DNA of 64,000 nucleotides from Novipirellula aureliae. GTDB taxonomy: Bacteria > Planctomycetota > Planctomycetia > Pirellulales > Pirellulaceae. The notes below the pieces were generated by a model that was not told where the DNA came from, made no database searches, and saw nothing but the letters and a program-made list of their open reading frames with translations. Made by a program: the position numbers and the translations under genes. Where the stretch lies: contig NZ_SJPY01000005.1 of NCBI RefSeq assembly GCF_007860185.1, forward strand, positions 404,613-468,612. The letters are read 5' to 3'. Below are positions 8,287 through 17,062 of this stretch, in pieces. Numbering within the stretch: position 1 is the stretch's first letter; the number at the start of each line of letters is the position of its first letter.

Positions 8287-8390
8287 GCGGCACGTCAGAA
8301 CGCGCTGACGGCGACGCGTCGCCCACTGGGGGCGGCACGTTAAAACGCGCCGCCGGGGCGCGCGTTAAAACCCGGGGCGGCACGTTAAGC
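8283..8390. repeat. Three direct GGGGCGGCACGT repeats
   Basis: GGGGCGGCACGT followed by T/C-A-A/G-AACGCGC occurs at 8284, 8329 and 8374 (the last shortened), spaced 45 bases apart. The third copy overlaps the stop codon of the primase-polymerase gene. Regular spacing next to a palindrome resembles iterons beside an origin; this is inference. Confidence 0.6.
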
Positions 8391-10316
8391 ATCGTTTGTA
8401 TTTCCGTTTTGGGAGACCAGTTTGTATCCGGTAAACTTGCTTCGACCCTTTTGACACTGGCACGTTTCTACTACTCCTTCATCGATCAGAATCTCCAATG
8501 CTTCCTTGGCTGTACGGTCTCGCATACAGACGTTTGCACTAATTCCACGAAGGGATTCCCCCATTGGGAAAGTGCTGAGTGACTCAACAATCTGTTGTTT
8601 CCTGCGATCAAATTTTGACTGTTTCCGTCGTTCTTGTTTTTCTTCCGATACCAAGTCACCGGCCTGCTCACGGAGTTCGTACGCATCACTCGCCTCCAGC
8701 ACGCTCACGTCCCAACGACGTCCGCCGGGGTCGTCACGCGTTCCCTCTTGTACATCAACGCCCCACAAACCGCTGTGGCCGGCCGAGCCACCCACACTCA
8801 TCCATAGTTCGTGATGGCCGCCACGTCCGGGATCGTATTTGACGCGTCTGTTAAGCAAGATCCATTGACGGACGAACTCTTGAAAGCCAGCCCACGCGAT
8901 GTTTTCCAGTTCCGCTGGTTCGTATGGGTCGGCAATGCTCTTCTTGAGGTGGTGACACAGGATCGGCGTGCAGCCGGTCTCTTGCGCCAATTCGCCGATA
9001 GATTTGAGCAGACCGCCCACGATGAACAGGTTGCCGGCGTCGTTGCCCAGTCCGAGCATCATCAAATAGGTCGGATCGAGGATCAACACGTCAAGTGCGT
9101 GGTCCTCAATCACGCGTTTCATTGCGTCGATGTGTTCTTGGTTGGTCAGTTGCGGAACGTCAAAACACCATACAGCTCCGTCGCAATCTGCCAAACGGAG
9201 CTGCTTGGCACGCGCGACTCGGCGTGCGGTTTCCTGAATCGTTGCCGCACCGGACTCGCCTGACATCACGCCGACGCGTCGGGCTAGATTGACATCGAAT
9301 TTACCAAGAAACGGTGTCGCTTCGGCGAGCGATAACGCTAGGTCGACGCTGATATTGGTTTTGAGCGTTTTCTTTGGGCCGGCGATCATCGACGGTTGTC
9401 CTCGGACGAGGATTCCGTTGATGAGGTATTCCATATCGTACTGCGACGCGTCGAGATCGCGACTGGAGACGATGTTGAACAGTTTCTCTTCGGCAGCCCG
9501 GCGATCTTGCTCGAAGTGATTCTCGATCGTAGCGACATTGATTTGATCAGGCTCGTACCGAGCAACGCTGGCCGCGATCCGATCGACCTCATCGCGATCC
9601 ATTGGCGGAACGCAGCGAACTCGATTCGTTTCCTGAATGGCGGCAGCGATTTCGTCGACCGACATTCCGGCTCGCCGCATCGTGCCGCCCAGTCGGGCTA
9701 GTGTGCCGTTGCGTTGGCCGGCGGGGATTCGGTTGCCGCCGACCTCGGTCGTGGTGACACGATCGGATGAGTTGCCGTCGGATAGACGATTGAGATCATC
9801 GACCAACCACTGCGGCGGCAACGGCAGATCTTCCGGACCGACGTCGAGTTCCATTGTCGGTGCCCAGCGGTACCGCCCACCGCCTTTGAGGACCGACGGC
9901 GGAACAACGACGTAACCGCCATCGACTTTAATGTCGACGAACTTGGCAAGCTCGCTGTTCCAGTTCTTCCACGCGACGCCTTCGGGACGGCGAAAGAAGT
10001 ATTGCCGGCCGCCTCGTGCGGTTAACGACAACGGTGCAACGGCGAGGTCCATCGACCGCTCGGGATCTTCGAGCAACCAATGGCTACCGACGTCAACGTC
10101 AAGCACGAAGATGCCATTGGTCGAAACGCCGATGTTGGCCGAAGGCGATTTTCGCCACCAATCCTCGATGGTATCCAGGTCGTTCGTCGCGTCGTTGCAT
10201 CCATGCGGCGTGATCGGTTGCTTGGTGCCTGACGCGCAAGGAAATACCGCGTAGCCGAGATCGGCCAGCGTGAGCGCGGCGTCGTGAAGTTTGGAGAGAG
10301 TTGCTTGGAAAGTCAA
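8385..10316 (-). CDS. Primase-polymerase with RecA-fold helicase domain
   Basis: A 643-residue replication protein. Residues 1-185 match the bifunctional primase/polymerase (Prim-Pol) domain, with the metal-binding DVD at 73-75 and GGRQYFF near 108. A PriCT-like helical part follows (PAGQRNGTLARLGGTMRRAG near 210). Residues about 290-530 are a RepA/AAA_25 RecA-fold ATPase with a P-loop GPKKTLKT and DVLILDPTYLM as Walker B, and a winged-helix-like tail ends the protein. It starts at TTG overlapping the helicase stop (TTGA), so the two are translationally coupled. This is the replication module of a phage or integrative element. Confidence 0.85.
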   Translation of the reverse strand: MTFQATLSKLHDAALTLADLGYAVFPCASGTKQPITPHGCNDATNDLDTIEDWWRKSPSANIGVSTNGIFVLDVDVGSHWLLEDPERSMDLAVAPLSLTARGGRQYFFRRPEGVAWKNWNSELAKFVDIKVDGGYVVVPPSVLKGGGRYRWAPTMELDVGPEDLPLPPQWLVDDLNRLSDGNSSDRVTTTEVGGNRIPAGQRNGTLARLGGTMRRAGMSVDEIAAAIQETNRVRCVPPMDRDEVDRIAASVARYEPDQINVATIENHFEQDRRAAEEKLFNIVSSRDLDASQYDMEYLINGILVRGQPSMIAGPKKTLKTNISVDLALSLAEATPFLGKFDVNLARRVGVMSGESGAATIQETARRVARAKQLRLADCDGAVWCFDVPQLTNQEHIDAMKRVIEDHALDVLILDPTYLMMLGLGNDAGNLFIVGGLLKSIGELAQETGCTPILCHHLKKSIADPYEPAELENIAWAGFQEFVRQWILLNRRVKYDPGRGGHHELWMSVGGSAGHSGLWGVDVQEGTRDDPGGRRWDVSVLEASDAYELREQAGDLVSEEKQERRKQSKFDRRKQQIVESLSTFPMGESLRGISANVCMRDRTAKEALEILIDEGVVETCQCQKGRSKFTGYKLVSQNGNTNDA

Positions 10317-12061
10317 AACGGAACCTCGTCATCGTAGTCATCCATGCCGGCGAGACACGCATCCGGTTTGTCGGTTAGCCTGGCGTCGATGATCCGATCG
10401 AATTTTTCGCCAGCGATACTTCGAATCGTGATCTCTTCAGGAAATGCGAGTGCGCCGCGGGTTGCCAACGAAACCGCTTCGGCCGAGCTGTCGGGCACCG
10501 GTTCATTGGATCGCTCTCGCCACCACCAAACCGCTTTGGTGCGAGCGAACCCAGTGTGCTCAAAACAGACGTACTCGCGGTGATGAAAGTTGATTCCGAT
10601 GACATACTCAACGCACATCGACTTCGGATCGTCCTCTTCGGCGTCGCGTTTGGTGTGAACGCTGTAGAGTACGTCTTGGACCTCGTGCGTTTGCTCGGTG
10701 ATGTCCTCCGACAACACCGCTGCCGAGGCAGGCCGATTGGCGTGACTGATCACACGGGGTTCCGCAATAACCGGGAATTCATGGTTGCAGGATGGACATT
10801 CCCGTTTGGCGACCGCGACGATGGCGCCACATTGCGGACACTCTTTGGCTTTGGGCCGATCATCTCGCTGCGGCGTCGGTGGTGCGATACAGTCCACCGG
10901 ACCATGACGCATCACGTTGCCGGCAAAGTCCAAAATCAAGCAATCTTCTTTGCCGGGATACAATCGAAAGCCGCGGCCTATCATTTGGTAGTAAAGTCCA
11001 GGCGACATCGTGGGACGCAGAAGCGCAACACAGTCGATTGTGGGGGCATCAAAGCCTGTGGTCAGAACACCGACGTTGACGAGGTACTTGCATCGCTGGT
11101 TGCGAAAGTCGTCAAGCGTTTGATCTCGTTTGTCTTGTCTGGTTTCGCCAGTCACAACTTCGCACTCTTTACCTCGCTGCTTCAAAGCGAGAGCGATCGA
11201 ATGAGCATGGTCGACGCCCGCAGCAAAGATCAAACATGAGTTTCGATCGATGGTTGCCGCGATGATCTCGTCACACGCGGATTCCACCATCGGTTCAGTG
11301 TTCATTAACGCTTCGGTCTCGCCAGCAACAAATTCACCACCGCGAACCTTCAATGAAGAGGTGTCAGCTTTCTGTTTGGCTGCCTTAGCGGTTGGACGGC
11401 AGAGGTAACCATCGCGAATAAGGTCCATCACGCCGACTTCATAAGCGATCTCGTGCAACGGACCGCTTGCGTCACAGATCGAACCGCTGTCCAGTCGATA
11501 CGGCGTCGCGGTGAACCCGACAACACGCAAGTTCGGATTGATTCGCTTGGTATCGGCCAGAAACCGTCGATACATGCCGGTGCCTTCTTTGGGCACCAGA
11601 TGACATTCGTCGACCAGGACCAAATCAAAGTGCCCCAGTTCTTCGGCTCGATGATGCACGGACTGGATGCCGGCAATGACGACATCGCCATTGGTTTGGC
11701 GTTTGCCGAGGCCGGCCGAAAAGACACCAAAGTGGACGCTCGGGCAAACCGCGGTCAACTTCTCAGCAGCTTGTTGCAAAAGTTCCTTGACGTGAGCCAG
11801 GATCAAGACGCGGCCTTGCCAGAGATTGACCGCGTCGTCACAGATCGTCGCGATCGTAGGCGTTTTGCCGCCAGCGGTCGGAATGACAACGACCGCAAAC
11901 TGTTGCAGATACTTTTCGATCCAGATTTTCCGGTGGTCGAAGTTTTTGCCGGACACTTGGTCATTTCCCATCAGGAAACAGCGTCGGCAGGTCCGATTGT
12001 ACAGATGGGCGATAACGACCTCTTGCGGATCAAACACCTCGCTACGTGCCAACCGAACCAT
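10313..12061 (-). CDS. SF2 helicase with a transposase-derived N-terminus (chimera)
   Basis: From residue about 57 this is a DEAD/DEAH-type SF2 helicase: Walker A PTAGGKT near 61-67, DECH at 151-154, TATPYR near 185, motif VI QMIGRGFRLYPGK, then a zinc ribbon (CPQCGAIV...CPSC). The first 56 residues (RSEVFDPQEVVIAHLYNRT, RRCFLMGND, FDHRKIWIEKYLQQFA) instead match the N-terminus of planctomycete REP-associated Y1 transposases. The normal LRPYQ-type Q motif is missing. The join lies near 11,894. Loss of the Q motif may weaken ATP binding, so the product could be inactive. An ATG at 12061 follows an in-frame GTG at 12064. Confidence 0.8.
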   Translation of the reverse strand: MVRLARSEVFDPQEVVIAHLYNRTCRRCFLMGNDQVSGKNFDHRKIWIEKYLQQFAVVVIPTAGGKTPTIATICDDAVNLWQGRVLILAHVKELLQQAAEKLTAVCPSVHFGVFSAGLGKRQTNGDVVIAGIQSVHHRAEELGHFDLVLVDECHLVPKEGTGMYRRFLADTKRINPNLRVVGFTATPYRLDSGSICDASGPLHEIAYEVGVMDLIRDGYLCRPTAKAAKQKADTSSLKVRGGEFVAGETEALMNTEPMVESACDEIIAATIDRNSCLIFAAGVDHAHSIALALKQRGKECEVVTGETRQDKRDQTLDDFRNQRCKYLVNVGVLTTGFDAPTIDCVALLRPTMSPGLYYQMIGRGFRLYPGKEDCLILDFAGNVMRHGPVDCIAPPTPQRDDRPKAKECPQCGAIVAVAKRECPSCNHEFPVIAEPRVISHANRPASAAVLSEDITEQTHEVQDVLYSVHTKRDAEEDDPKSMCVEYVIGINFHHREYVCFEHTGFARTKAVWWWRERSNEPVPDSSAEAVSLATRGALAFPEEITIRSIAGEKFDRIIDARLTDKPDACLAGMDDYDDEVPF

Positions 12062-12131
12062 CACACACCTCCCGAGAGAAAAGCATCAGCAGAATCACCA
12101 GGAATCGTATACCTCGGTTAGGGAAAAGGCA

Positions 12132-12285
12132 AATCCACCAAAATCATGCTCTGTCCCTGGGTGTTACCTGGGTGTTATGAATCCACCAAAATCATGCTCT
12201 GTCCCTGGGTGTTTTGTGAATCCACCAAAATCATGCTCTGTCCCTGGGTGTTTTGCTGTCCCTGGGTGTTTTGCCTGGGTGTTTT
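12132..12285. repeat. Tandem CCACCAAAATCATGCTCTGT repeats
   Basis: Three copies begin at 12132, 12180 and 12219 (AATCCACCAAAATCATGCTC then CTGTCCCTGGGTGTT), followed by shorter CCTGGGTGTTTTG pieces at about 12259 and 12274. They lie directly upstream of the transposase-derived start of the helicase chimera, so they may be the upstream repeat array of the lost transposable unit. The remaining stretch to 12582 holds no convincing gene. Confidence 0.75.
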
Positions 12286-12582
12286 GTTGGCCCTGGCGGT
12301 CGGCCAGGACACGAAAATCCTCAATCCAGACAAACCTCATACTAGCTTCACGCTCGATCGTCGGGAGATAAGGCCCGATGACCTATCGCAGCTTTTAGCC
12401 CACGAAAACACACTCGACCAACAGCGCAATCGCCACGCCAACAAATGACGAACCATCGCATGCACACGAAGCGGCGGAGGTCCGTTTTCACAAATGGTTG
12501 CCGTGCCCCCGCCGCCCGGTGATGCGTGCCGTTTCCCAACCGAAATCCGCTTACCTCGTTTCTGCCAATTAGGTTGCTCTCG

Positions 12583-13029
12583 ATGACAAGACCCAACGTT
12601 GTATTCGCCTTCGATACGATCGAAATGGCGTTCGAATACGCAAACTTCGACGATCGCTCCAACGATGCGTATCTTGATCGTCATACGGGAAACTCGCTCT
12701 ACTTCTCGATGCTGGGTGATTCCGACGACGAACCCGACGATTTCGACGACACGGCTCGCTATGTTGCCATACCCGACACACGCGATTTTGGTCTTGGCTC
12801 GCAGCTCGCCATTCAATTCGCATCCGAAACTGCACCATCGTTGCTCGATGATGTTCGCGACGCTTTTCGTGGACGCGGTGGTTTTCGCCGCTTCAAGGAT
12901 TTGCTCGATCGGAATGACCTGCTCGAGTCTTGGCACCAATACGAGGCTGAGCATGAACGAACTGCGATCCTGCAATGGTGCGCCGATAACGACATTCGCT
13001 ATACAAGGGACGATTCGGACGGCGGATAA
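12583..13029 (+). CDS. UPF0158 family protein
   Basis: A 148-residue acidic protein matching UPF0158: AYLDRHTGNSLYF, a DDTARYVAIPD strand, then GGFRRFKDLLDR and a terminal LQWCADNDI. No biochemical function is established for the family. An ATG at 12583 is chosen over the longer frame from 12526 because homology begins there. Transcribed alone, with the transposon remnant upstream and a geneless stretch downstream. Confidence 0.75.
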   Translation: MTRPNVVFAFDTIEMAFEYANFDDRSNDAYLDRHTGNSLYFSMLGDSDDEPDDFDDTARYVAIPDTRDFGLGSQLAIQFASETAPSLLDDVRDAFRGRGGFRRFKDLLDRNDLLESWHQYEAEHERTAILQWCADNDIRYTRDDSDGG

Positions 13030-13780
13030 CCAAACGTTCCTGAACGAATTGAGCGATTCGGAGAAAGTTATGATGTTTCTCTGCTTCTTAAGTTTCGATC
13101 CGCCGGCGACATTCGCCGCAACAGCTCCAGTTGAATCGCCTCGGCTTCGACGGAGGTATCGGTCGTGTAGGGTTGCATGGGCGTCATTTGTCATTACCCG
13201 GCTTTTCTCTGTTTCTCTGCGGAGAAATTTCCGCAAATGGCTGGCTGGCCACCCCCTCAATTGAAAATGGCTCAAAACCCCAGCGATTTGCCACGTTAAT
13301 CCTTTTCGAATCCGATTCGACCCCAGGGAGTCGGACATTCGTTAACCCGGAGCGACAGAGAAACGAAGAAGTCAAGAAATCGGGCCAAATCACCCCGATC
13401 CCATAACCTGGAGGTCGTCGGGTTATCTCGGCTTGCCAAGAAACGAAGAACGGATTGATCCGAGACACCACGACGAAACACCGCGATTTACTGGGTAAAA
13501 AAGCAAAAAGGCCGGCATGCTGAGCATGCCGACCTTTAATTTACTTCCGGGTCCGAGACGTGTTTGAACGTCCAGAGAAGTTGCGTGGGCCAGACGGTTC
13601 GCAGATCTGGCGGGATGTCTCGGCATTCGGGTTATGGGAAGAACGTCGGTTAGCGAATAACCCAGCGGGAAGTTGCATGTTTGGGCTCTGGGTTATGTCG
13701 CGTCGTACCACTGGTGAATGTCATTCAGGCTATCGTCGAAGTCGCCTGGTTGGCGGTAAGCGGTGAAGACGAACGATTGG
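13030..13780. other. Geneless stretch with GGGTTAT motifs
   Basis: About 750 bases with no frame I would call. It contains one strong hairpin (listed separately) and scattered copies of GGGTTAT or ATAACCC (near 13401, 13419, 13635, 13662 and 13692), two of them after TCTCGGC or near AAGAACG. This may be an old repeat or a decayed gene. Confidence 0.4.
13506..13538 (-). terminator. Hairpin terminator, reverse strand
   Basis: A 15-16 bp stem with one mismatch around GGCATGCT-G-AGCATGCC. Read on the reverse strand it is followed by CCTTTTTGCTTTTTT, a good uridine run, so it fits termination of the leftward gene ending at 13781. Confidence 0.6.
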
Positions 13781-14650
13781 TCACGGGTCATCGCGGTAGC
13801 CTGCTTCGAAGTAGATTCGGGCCGCTTCTTGATAGGGCGGTTGCCATCCAAGTTCCTCTAGCAAATCTCGCCTCTTCTTCAGGTACCATTTTGCTTGAAT
13901 TACCCCCTGATGCGATTCAAGCAATTCCAAGGCCCGACCTCTTTTACTTGATCGCCGCAAAATCCGATCCTCCAAAAGAATGAACTCCGGACGAACGCCT
14001 TTTGTCTGATCCAGCAACCTCTGGTAAGCCTCCAAGAGTCGTTTCTGATACTGAACTGGTTCTGAAATCGGCCATCGCTCTCTCACGCTCGGTAGTTCTC
14101 GATAAGCCAACGCTCGGCCGAGTCGGTATCGAGTGAAGGCAAGCACCCATGCTGTTGGTGCGGGCAATTGCTGGGATTCAACAGGAAGCTTGTTGGACAG
14201 CCACTCTTCCAGTTGGCTTGCTGACGCGATGATCCTGCGGAGGTTTTCCTTCCGAGAATCGTCTGTATCAATCGCCAACAATTCTGTCTGGGACGAGATC
14301 ATCCGCTGCCAAACCTGCGGTTCGATTCCTGGTGGCCCTTCTAACTCGCCCAGCGACGGTTCCTCGACCAAGGCTGGTTCGGCGGGTGCTTGTGTCGGCG
14401 CCGATAGCATCTGTCCAGGTTCCCATTGCTGAAGCCAAGACCGTCTCGCAACGTATTCGAGCCGATCCTCGCTTGATTGAGCATCTTGAATTTTCGTGGC
14501 AATTTCCTTCAACTTTTGGTTCCGCCAGCTTTCCGCATCGATTTCATTCGGATCCGCTTTTGCCGAACTGATCGCCAACGCTGATAAGAGCAGCGTCGAG
14601 AGCCACGGCCACCCAGACCGTCTGCCAATGGTTGTTTGAAAAGTTTGCAT
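13781..14650 (-). CDS. Secreted hypothetical protein
   Basis: A 289-residue protein with a signal peptide (GWPWLSTLLLSALAISSAKA, cleavage after AKA) and then a helical acidic mature part containing a Pro/Ala-rich linker (SAPTQAPAEPALVEEPS) near residue 85. The frame opens farther upstream, but the ATG at 14650 is chosen because the signal peptide begins there. No family recognised. A hairpin with a T run lies 240 bases downstream. Confidence 0.55.
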   Translation of the reverse strand: MQTFQTTIGRRSGWPWLSTLLLSALAISSAKADPNEIDAESWRNQKLKEIATKIQDAQSSEDRLEYVARRSWLQQWEPGQMLSAPTQAPAEPALVEEPSLGELEGPPGIEPQVWQRMISSQTELLAIDTDDSRKENLRRIIASASQLEEWLSNKLPVESQQLPAPTAWVLAFTRYRLGRALAYRELPSVRERWPISEPVQYQKRLLEAYQRLLDQTKGVRPEFILLEDRILRRSSKRGRALELLESHQGVIQAKWYLKKRRDLLEELGWQPPYQEAARIYFEAGYRDDP

Positions 14651-14811
14651 TTGGTGACTGATTTTTGAAAAAGGAGCTGTGAATGAGTGGGACGGTTCGC
14701 CGCCGTCATCGCCAACAATCATCGAGACGTTCGATACGCTGACCCCAACCGCGACGTAAACATTGTCACCTTGCGGATTGGGCTGCGACGCCCGGCAATT
14801 GATTATTAGAA

Positions 14812-15153
14812 ATGGACATGGTATTCGTCTATTTCCAGATGATCCCTGCCGACCACAAGGCTCCGAACACGATACCATCTATAAACCAAAAACCCTATTG
14901 CATCGAGCAGCAAACGCGACAGAATACGCTCGGGAAGAACGACGGGATTCTGCAAGGCTGGGTCGATGAAAAACTTGTCTTCGAGAAGAACGATGTGCGG
15001 ATGCGCGACGCGGATACTCTTAAGATCGAAACCGCCTGGCTGAACCTCTACTACGGCGGCACCTGGACTGCTAAGTTCGACTACCACGTCTATATGACCG
15101 GCCTAGCAATTCGTCGATTTGGTAGAATGCCTGCTGCAACACGATCATTGTGA
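14812..15153 (+). pseudogene. Fragment of a secreted lyase-like protein
   Basis: The 113-residue frame contains NTLGKNDGILQGWVDEKLVF and KIETAWLNLYYGGTWTA, the pattern of the last strands of polysaccharide-lyase-14-like or related beta-jelly-roll proteins (NTPGKNDG...W.NVYYGGT). The rest of such a protein, normally 200 or more residues upstream, is absent and the upstream gene is divergent. I read it as a 3' remnant; a small intact gene is less likely. Confidence 0.45.
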
Positions 15154-15292
15154 GAAACCGCTGAACCACAACTTACAATTTAGTGTCAAATCGCTGCTTG
15201 CACTGGTCGGGCATGGAGCCGGATCACCGCATTTTTGACTATGTCAAACAACTCAAATTGGCCCAAGCAACCGTGGCTAACGGATCAGAATC

Positions 15293-16225
15293 TTGAACGA
15301 AAACCTAATCTACTCCGTTGGCACTCAGGTCGTGGCCCAAAAAGACGTGATGGCTGTGAATGATCGTATTGCACATCCGGCAGGTGCGGTTGGAGTCATT
15401 GTTCGCTCGCCTGTTGATCGCACGCACGCCTATCGCGTGAAGTTCAGCGATGGGTTCGAGGCTCCGATTCATCACGACCAACTCGTTCGTCTGTCAGAAT
15501 TCAAAGCCAGCCAAATTCGCGATCGTAGTGCACCGCTGGCCAGCGATGGGCTGTTCGAACGAGTCATCTATCGCTGCGTGATCGGCTCGCGGGCATACGG
15601 TCTCGACGATGAAGCCTCCGACACAGACCGCCGCGGCGTCTATCTGCCGCCGGCTGATTTGCATTGGTCGTTGTACGGCGTTCCCGAGCAACTCGAGAAC
15701 GATGAAACGCAGGAGGTGTACTGGGAGCTGCAGAAGTTCATCGTGTTGGCGCTCAAGGCGAACCCGAACGTCTTGGAATGTCTCTATTCACCCATCGTCG
15801 AAAACGTTACGCCGCTCGGCGAAGAACTGCTGGCGATGCGAGAAGCGTTCCTGTCGAAGCTCGTTTTCCAAACGTTCTCAGGCTACGTCGCGTCACAATT
15901 CAAGAAGATGCAAACCGACATTCGCAATCAAGGCCGCGTGAAGTGGAAGCACGTCATGCATTTGATCCGACTGTTGCTGTCAGGCACATATGTTCTTCGC
16001 GAAGGCGTGATGATCGTCGATGTCGGCGAGCATCGCGAGAGCCTACTCACGATCAAACGCGGCGAGATGTCGTTCGACGAAGCAGACCGATGGCGAAAAC
16101 GCCTGCAGTCCGAATTTGAATCCGCGTTCAAAACCACCACGCTCCCCGACCGCCCCGACTACGAACGCGCCAATGCGTTTCTGATCCGAGCACGCCAGCG
16201 AGCTATCGACACCAATCTCCCGTAA
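15293..16225 (+). CDS. RlaP-type nucleotidyltransferase with SH3-like N-terminus
   Basis: A 310-residue protein. Residues 8-60 form an SH3/KOW-like segment (VGTQVVAQKDV, AGAVGVIVRSP, YRVKFSDGFEAP). The rest is a DNA-polymerase-beta-type nucleotidyltransferase of the RlaP (RNA-ligase-associated) family: GSRAYGLDDEASDTDRRGVY carries the GS and the D-x-D metal ligands, and LYSPIVENVTPLGEELLAMR and a KHVMHLIRLL helix follow. The family is named for its link with RNA ligases in RNA repair, but no ligase is present here. The start is TTG. A paralogue lies at 17063, across a transposase unit. Confidence 0.75.
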   Translation: MNENLIYSVGTQVVAQKDVMAVNDRIAHPAGAVGVIVRSPVDRTHAYRVKFSDGFEAPIHHDQLVRLSEFKASQIRDRSAPLASDGLFERVIYRCVIGSRAYGLDDEASDTDRRGVYLPPADLHWSLYGVPEQLENDETQEVYWELQKFIVLALKANPNVLECLYSPIVENVTPLGEELLAMREAFLSKLVFQTFSGYVASQFKKMQTDIRNQGRVKWKHVMHLIRLLLSGTYVLREGVMIVDVGEHRESLLTIKRGEMSFDEADRWRKRLQSEFESAFKTTTLPDRPDYERANAFLIRARQRAIDTNLP

Positions 16226-16230
16226 TACCC

Positions 16231-16388
16231 GTAGTGGATTTTGTTAAAGATCCCACCGTTATAATACCCGTAGTGGATCTTGTTAAAGATCCCACCGTTA
16301 TACCGTAATACCCGTAGTGGATCTTGTTAAAGATCCCACCGTTATACCAATTTCTCCAACCCTCAGGATCTTTAACAAGATCCACTAC
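16231..16388. repeat. REP cluster, GTAGTGGATCTTGTTAAAGA type
   Basis: Three forward copies (from 16231, 16270 and 16314; the first has TTTTG for TCTTG) separated by CCACCGTTAT-type spacers, then one inverted copy at 16366-16388. Each copy is itself partly palindromic (GGATCTTGTTAAAGATCC). The inverted copy overlaps the last codons and stop of the transposase gene. Confidence 0.85.
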
Positions 16389-16959
16389 CCATCTCAAACC
16401 GCAGCAAACCTTCCTTTATAAGATAGGACACCGTTCGATCAAACTCGTCCCAAAAGCTCGCGTCAAACGGTCGAAGCCGCGGATACCCAGGAACCACTAC
16501 TCCGGTAAACGGGTAGCTTGCGTATTCATCGACTGGAACCAACCCCGCTCGCTCAGGATTGCGAGCGATGTAGTCACAAACCTCGCGAAACGAATTATCG
16601 ATCCGTTCAGATTCCGCCAGGACGTGATCGTACGCTTGATCCTGCAAATCAAACTTGATCCGTTTCAATGACTGATTCACCGACTTACGAAAATGCTTCA
16701 TCGCCAACAACTGTTCCGAGCCATCGAATAATCCCGCCCAAAGCATGTGAAAGTGATCCGGCATCAAACAGAACATCGGACAAGCGAACCCATACCTGAA
16801 GCAAGCGTGTGCCAACAATTCACGAAAGCGATAATAAAAAGGAACCGTCAACCAACCTGTTCTTCGTCCGCGAATGGTTAGCGACCAATGGACCATCGCC
16901 TGTCCACGGTAACGTTCCAGAGGCAGTCGCTTCAAATGATCACGCTTCGACATCCTCAA
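16372..16959 (-). mobile_element. REP-associated tyrosine (Y1) transposase gene
   Basis: A 195-residue transposase of the Y1/IS200-like REP-associated class. Hallmarks are CLMPDHFHMLWAGL, carrying the HUH-type HFH metal site, and CDYIARNPERAGLV with the candidate catalytic tyrosine. Such enzymes cut and join single-stranded DNA at REP hairpins. It is bracketed by inverted REP pairs (16231-16388 and 16984-17058), the arrangement called a REPtron. Its final residues, GSGSC and stop, are encoded by the REP itself. It separates two paralogous RlaP-type genes. Confidence 0.85.
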
Positions 16960-16983
16960 TCCCCCGTAATACCCGTATTACCC

Positions 16984-17058
16984 GTAGTGGATCTTGTTAA
17001 AGATCCCACCGTTATACCAATTTTCCCCACGCCCAGGATCTTTAACAAGATCCACTAC
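16984..17058. repeat. REP pair upstream of second RlaP gene
   Basis: A forward copy at 16984-17007 and an inverted copy at 17036-17058 of the GTAGTGGATCTTGTTAAAGA element, able to fold as one long hairpin. It ends 4 bases before the start codon of the downstream nucleotidyltransferase, so it must affect that gene's ribosome site. Confidence 0.85.
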
Positions 17059-17062
17059 ACTT

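Noticed and set aside
12337..13338. 333-codon reverse frame
   Set aside because: It lies antisense to the clear UPF0158 gene and reads through a transposon remnant; no recognisable motif.
13290..13345. Possible tRNA T-arm (TTCGAATCCGATTCGAC)
   Set aside because: No acceptor stem or anticodon arm could be built around it on either strand.
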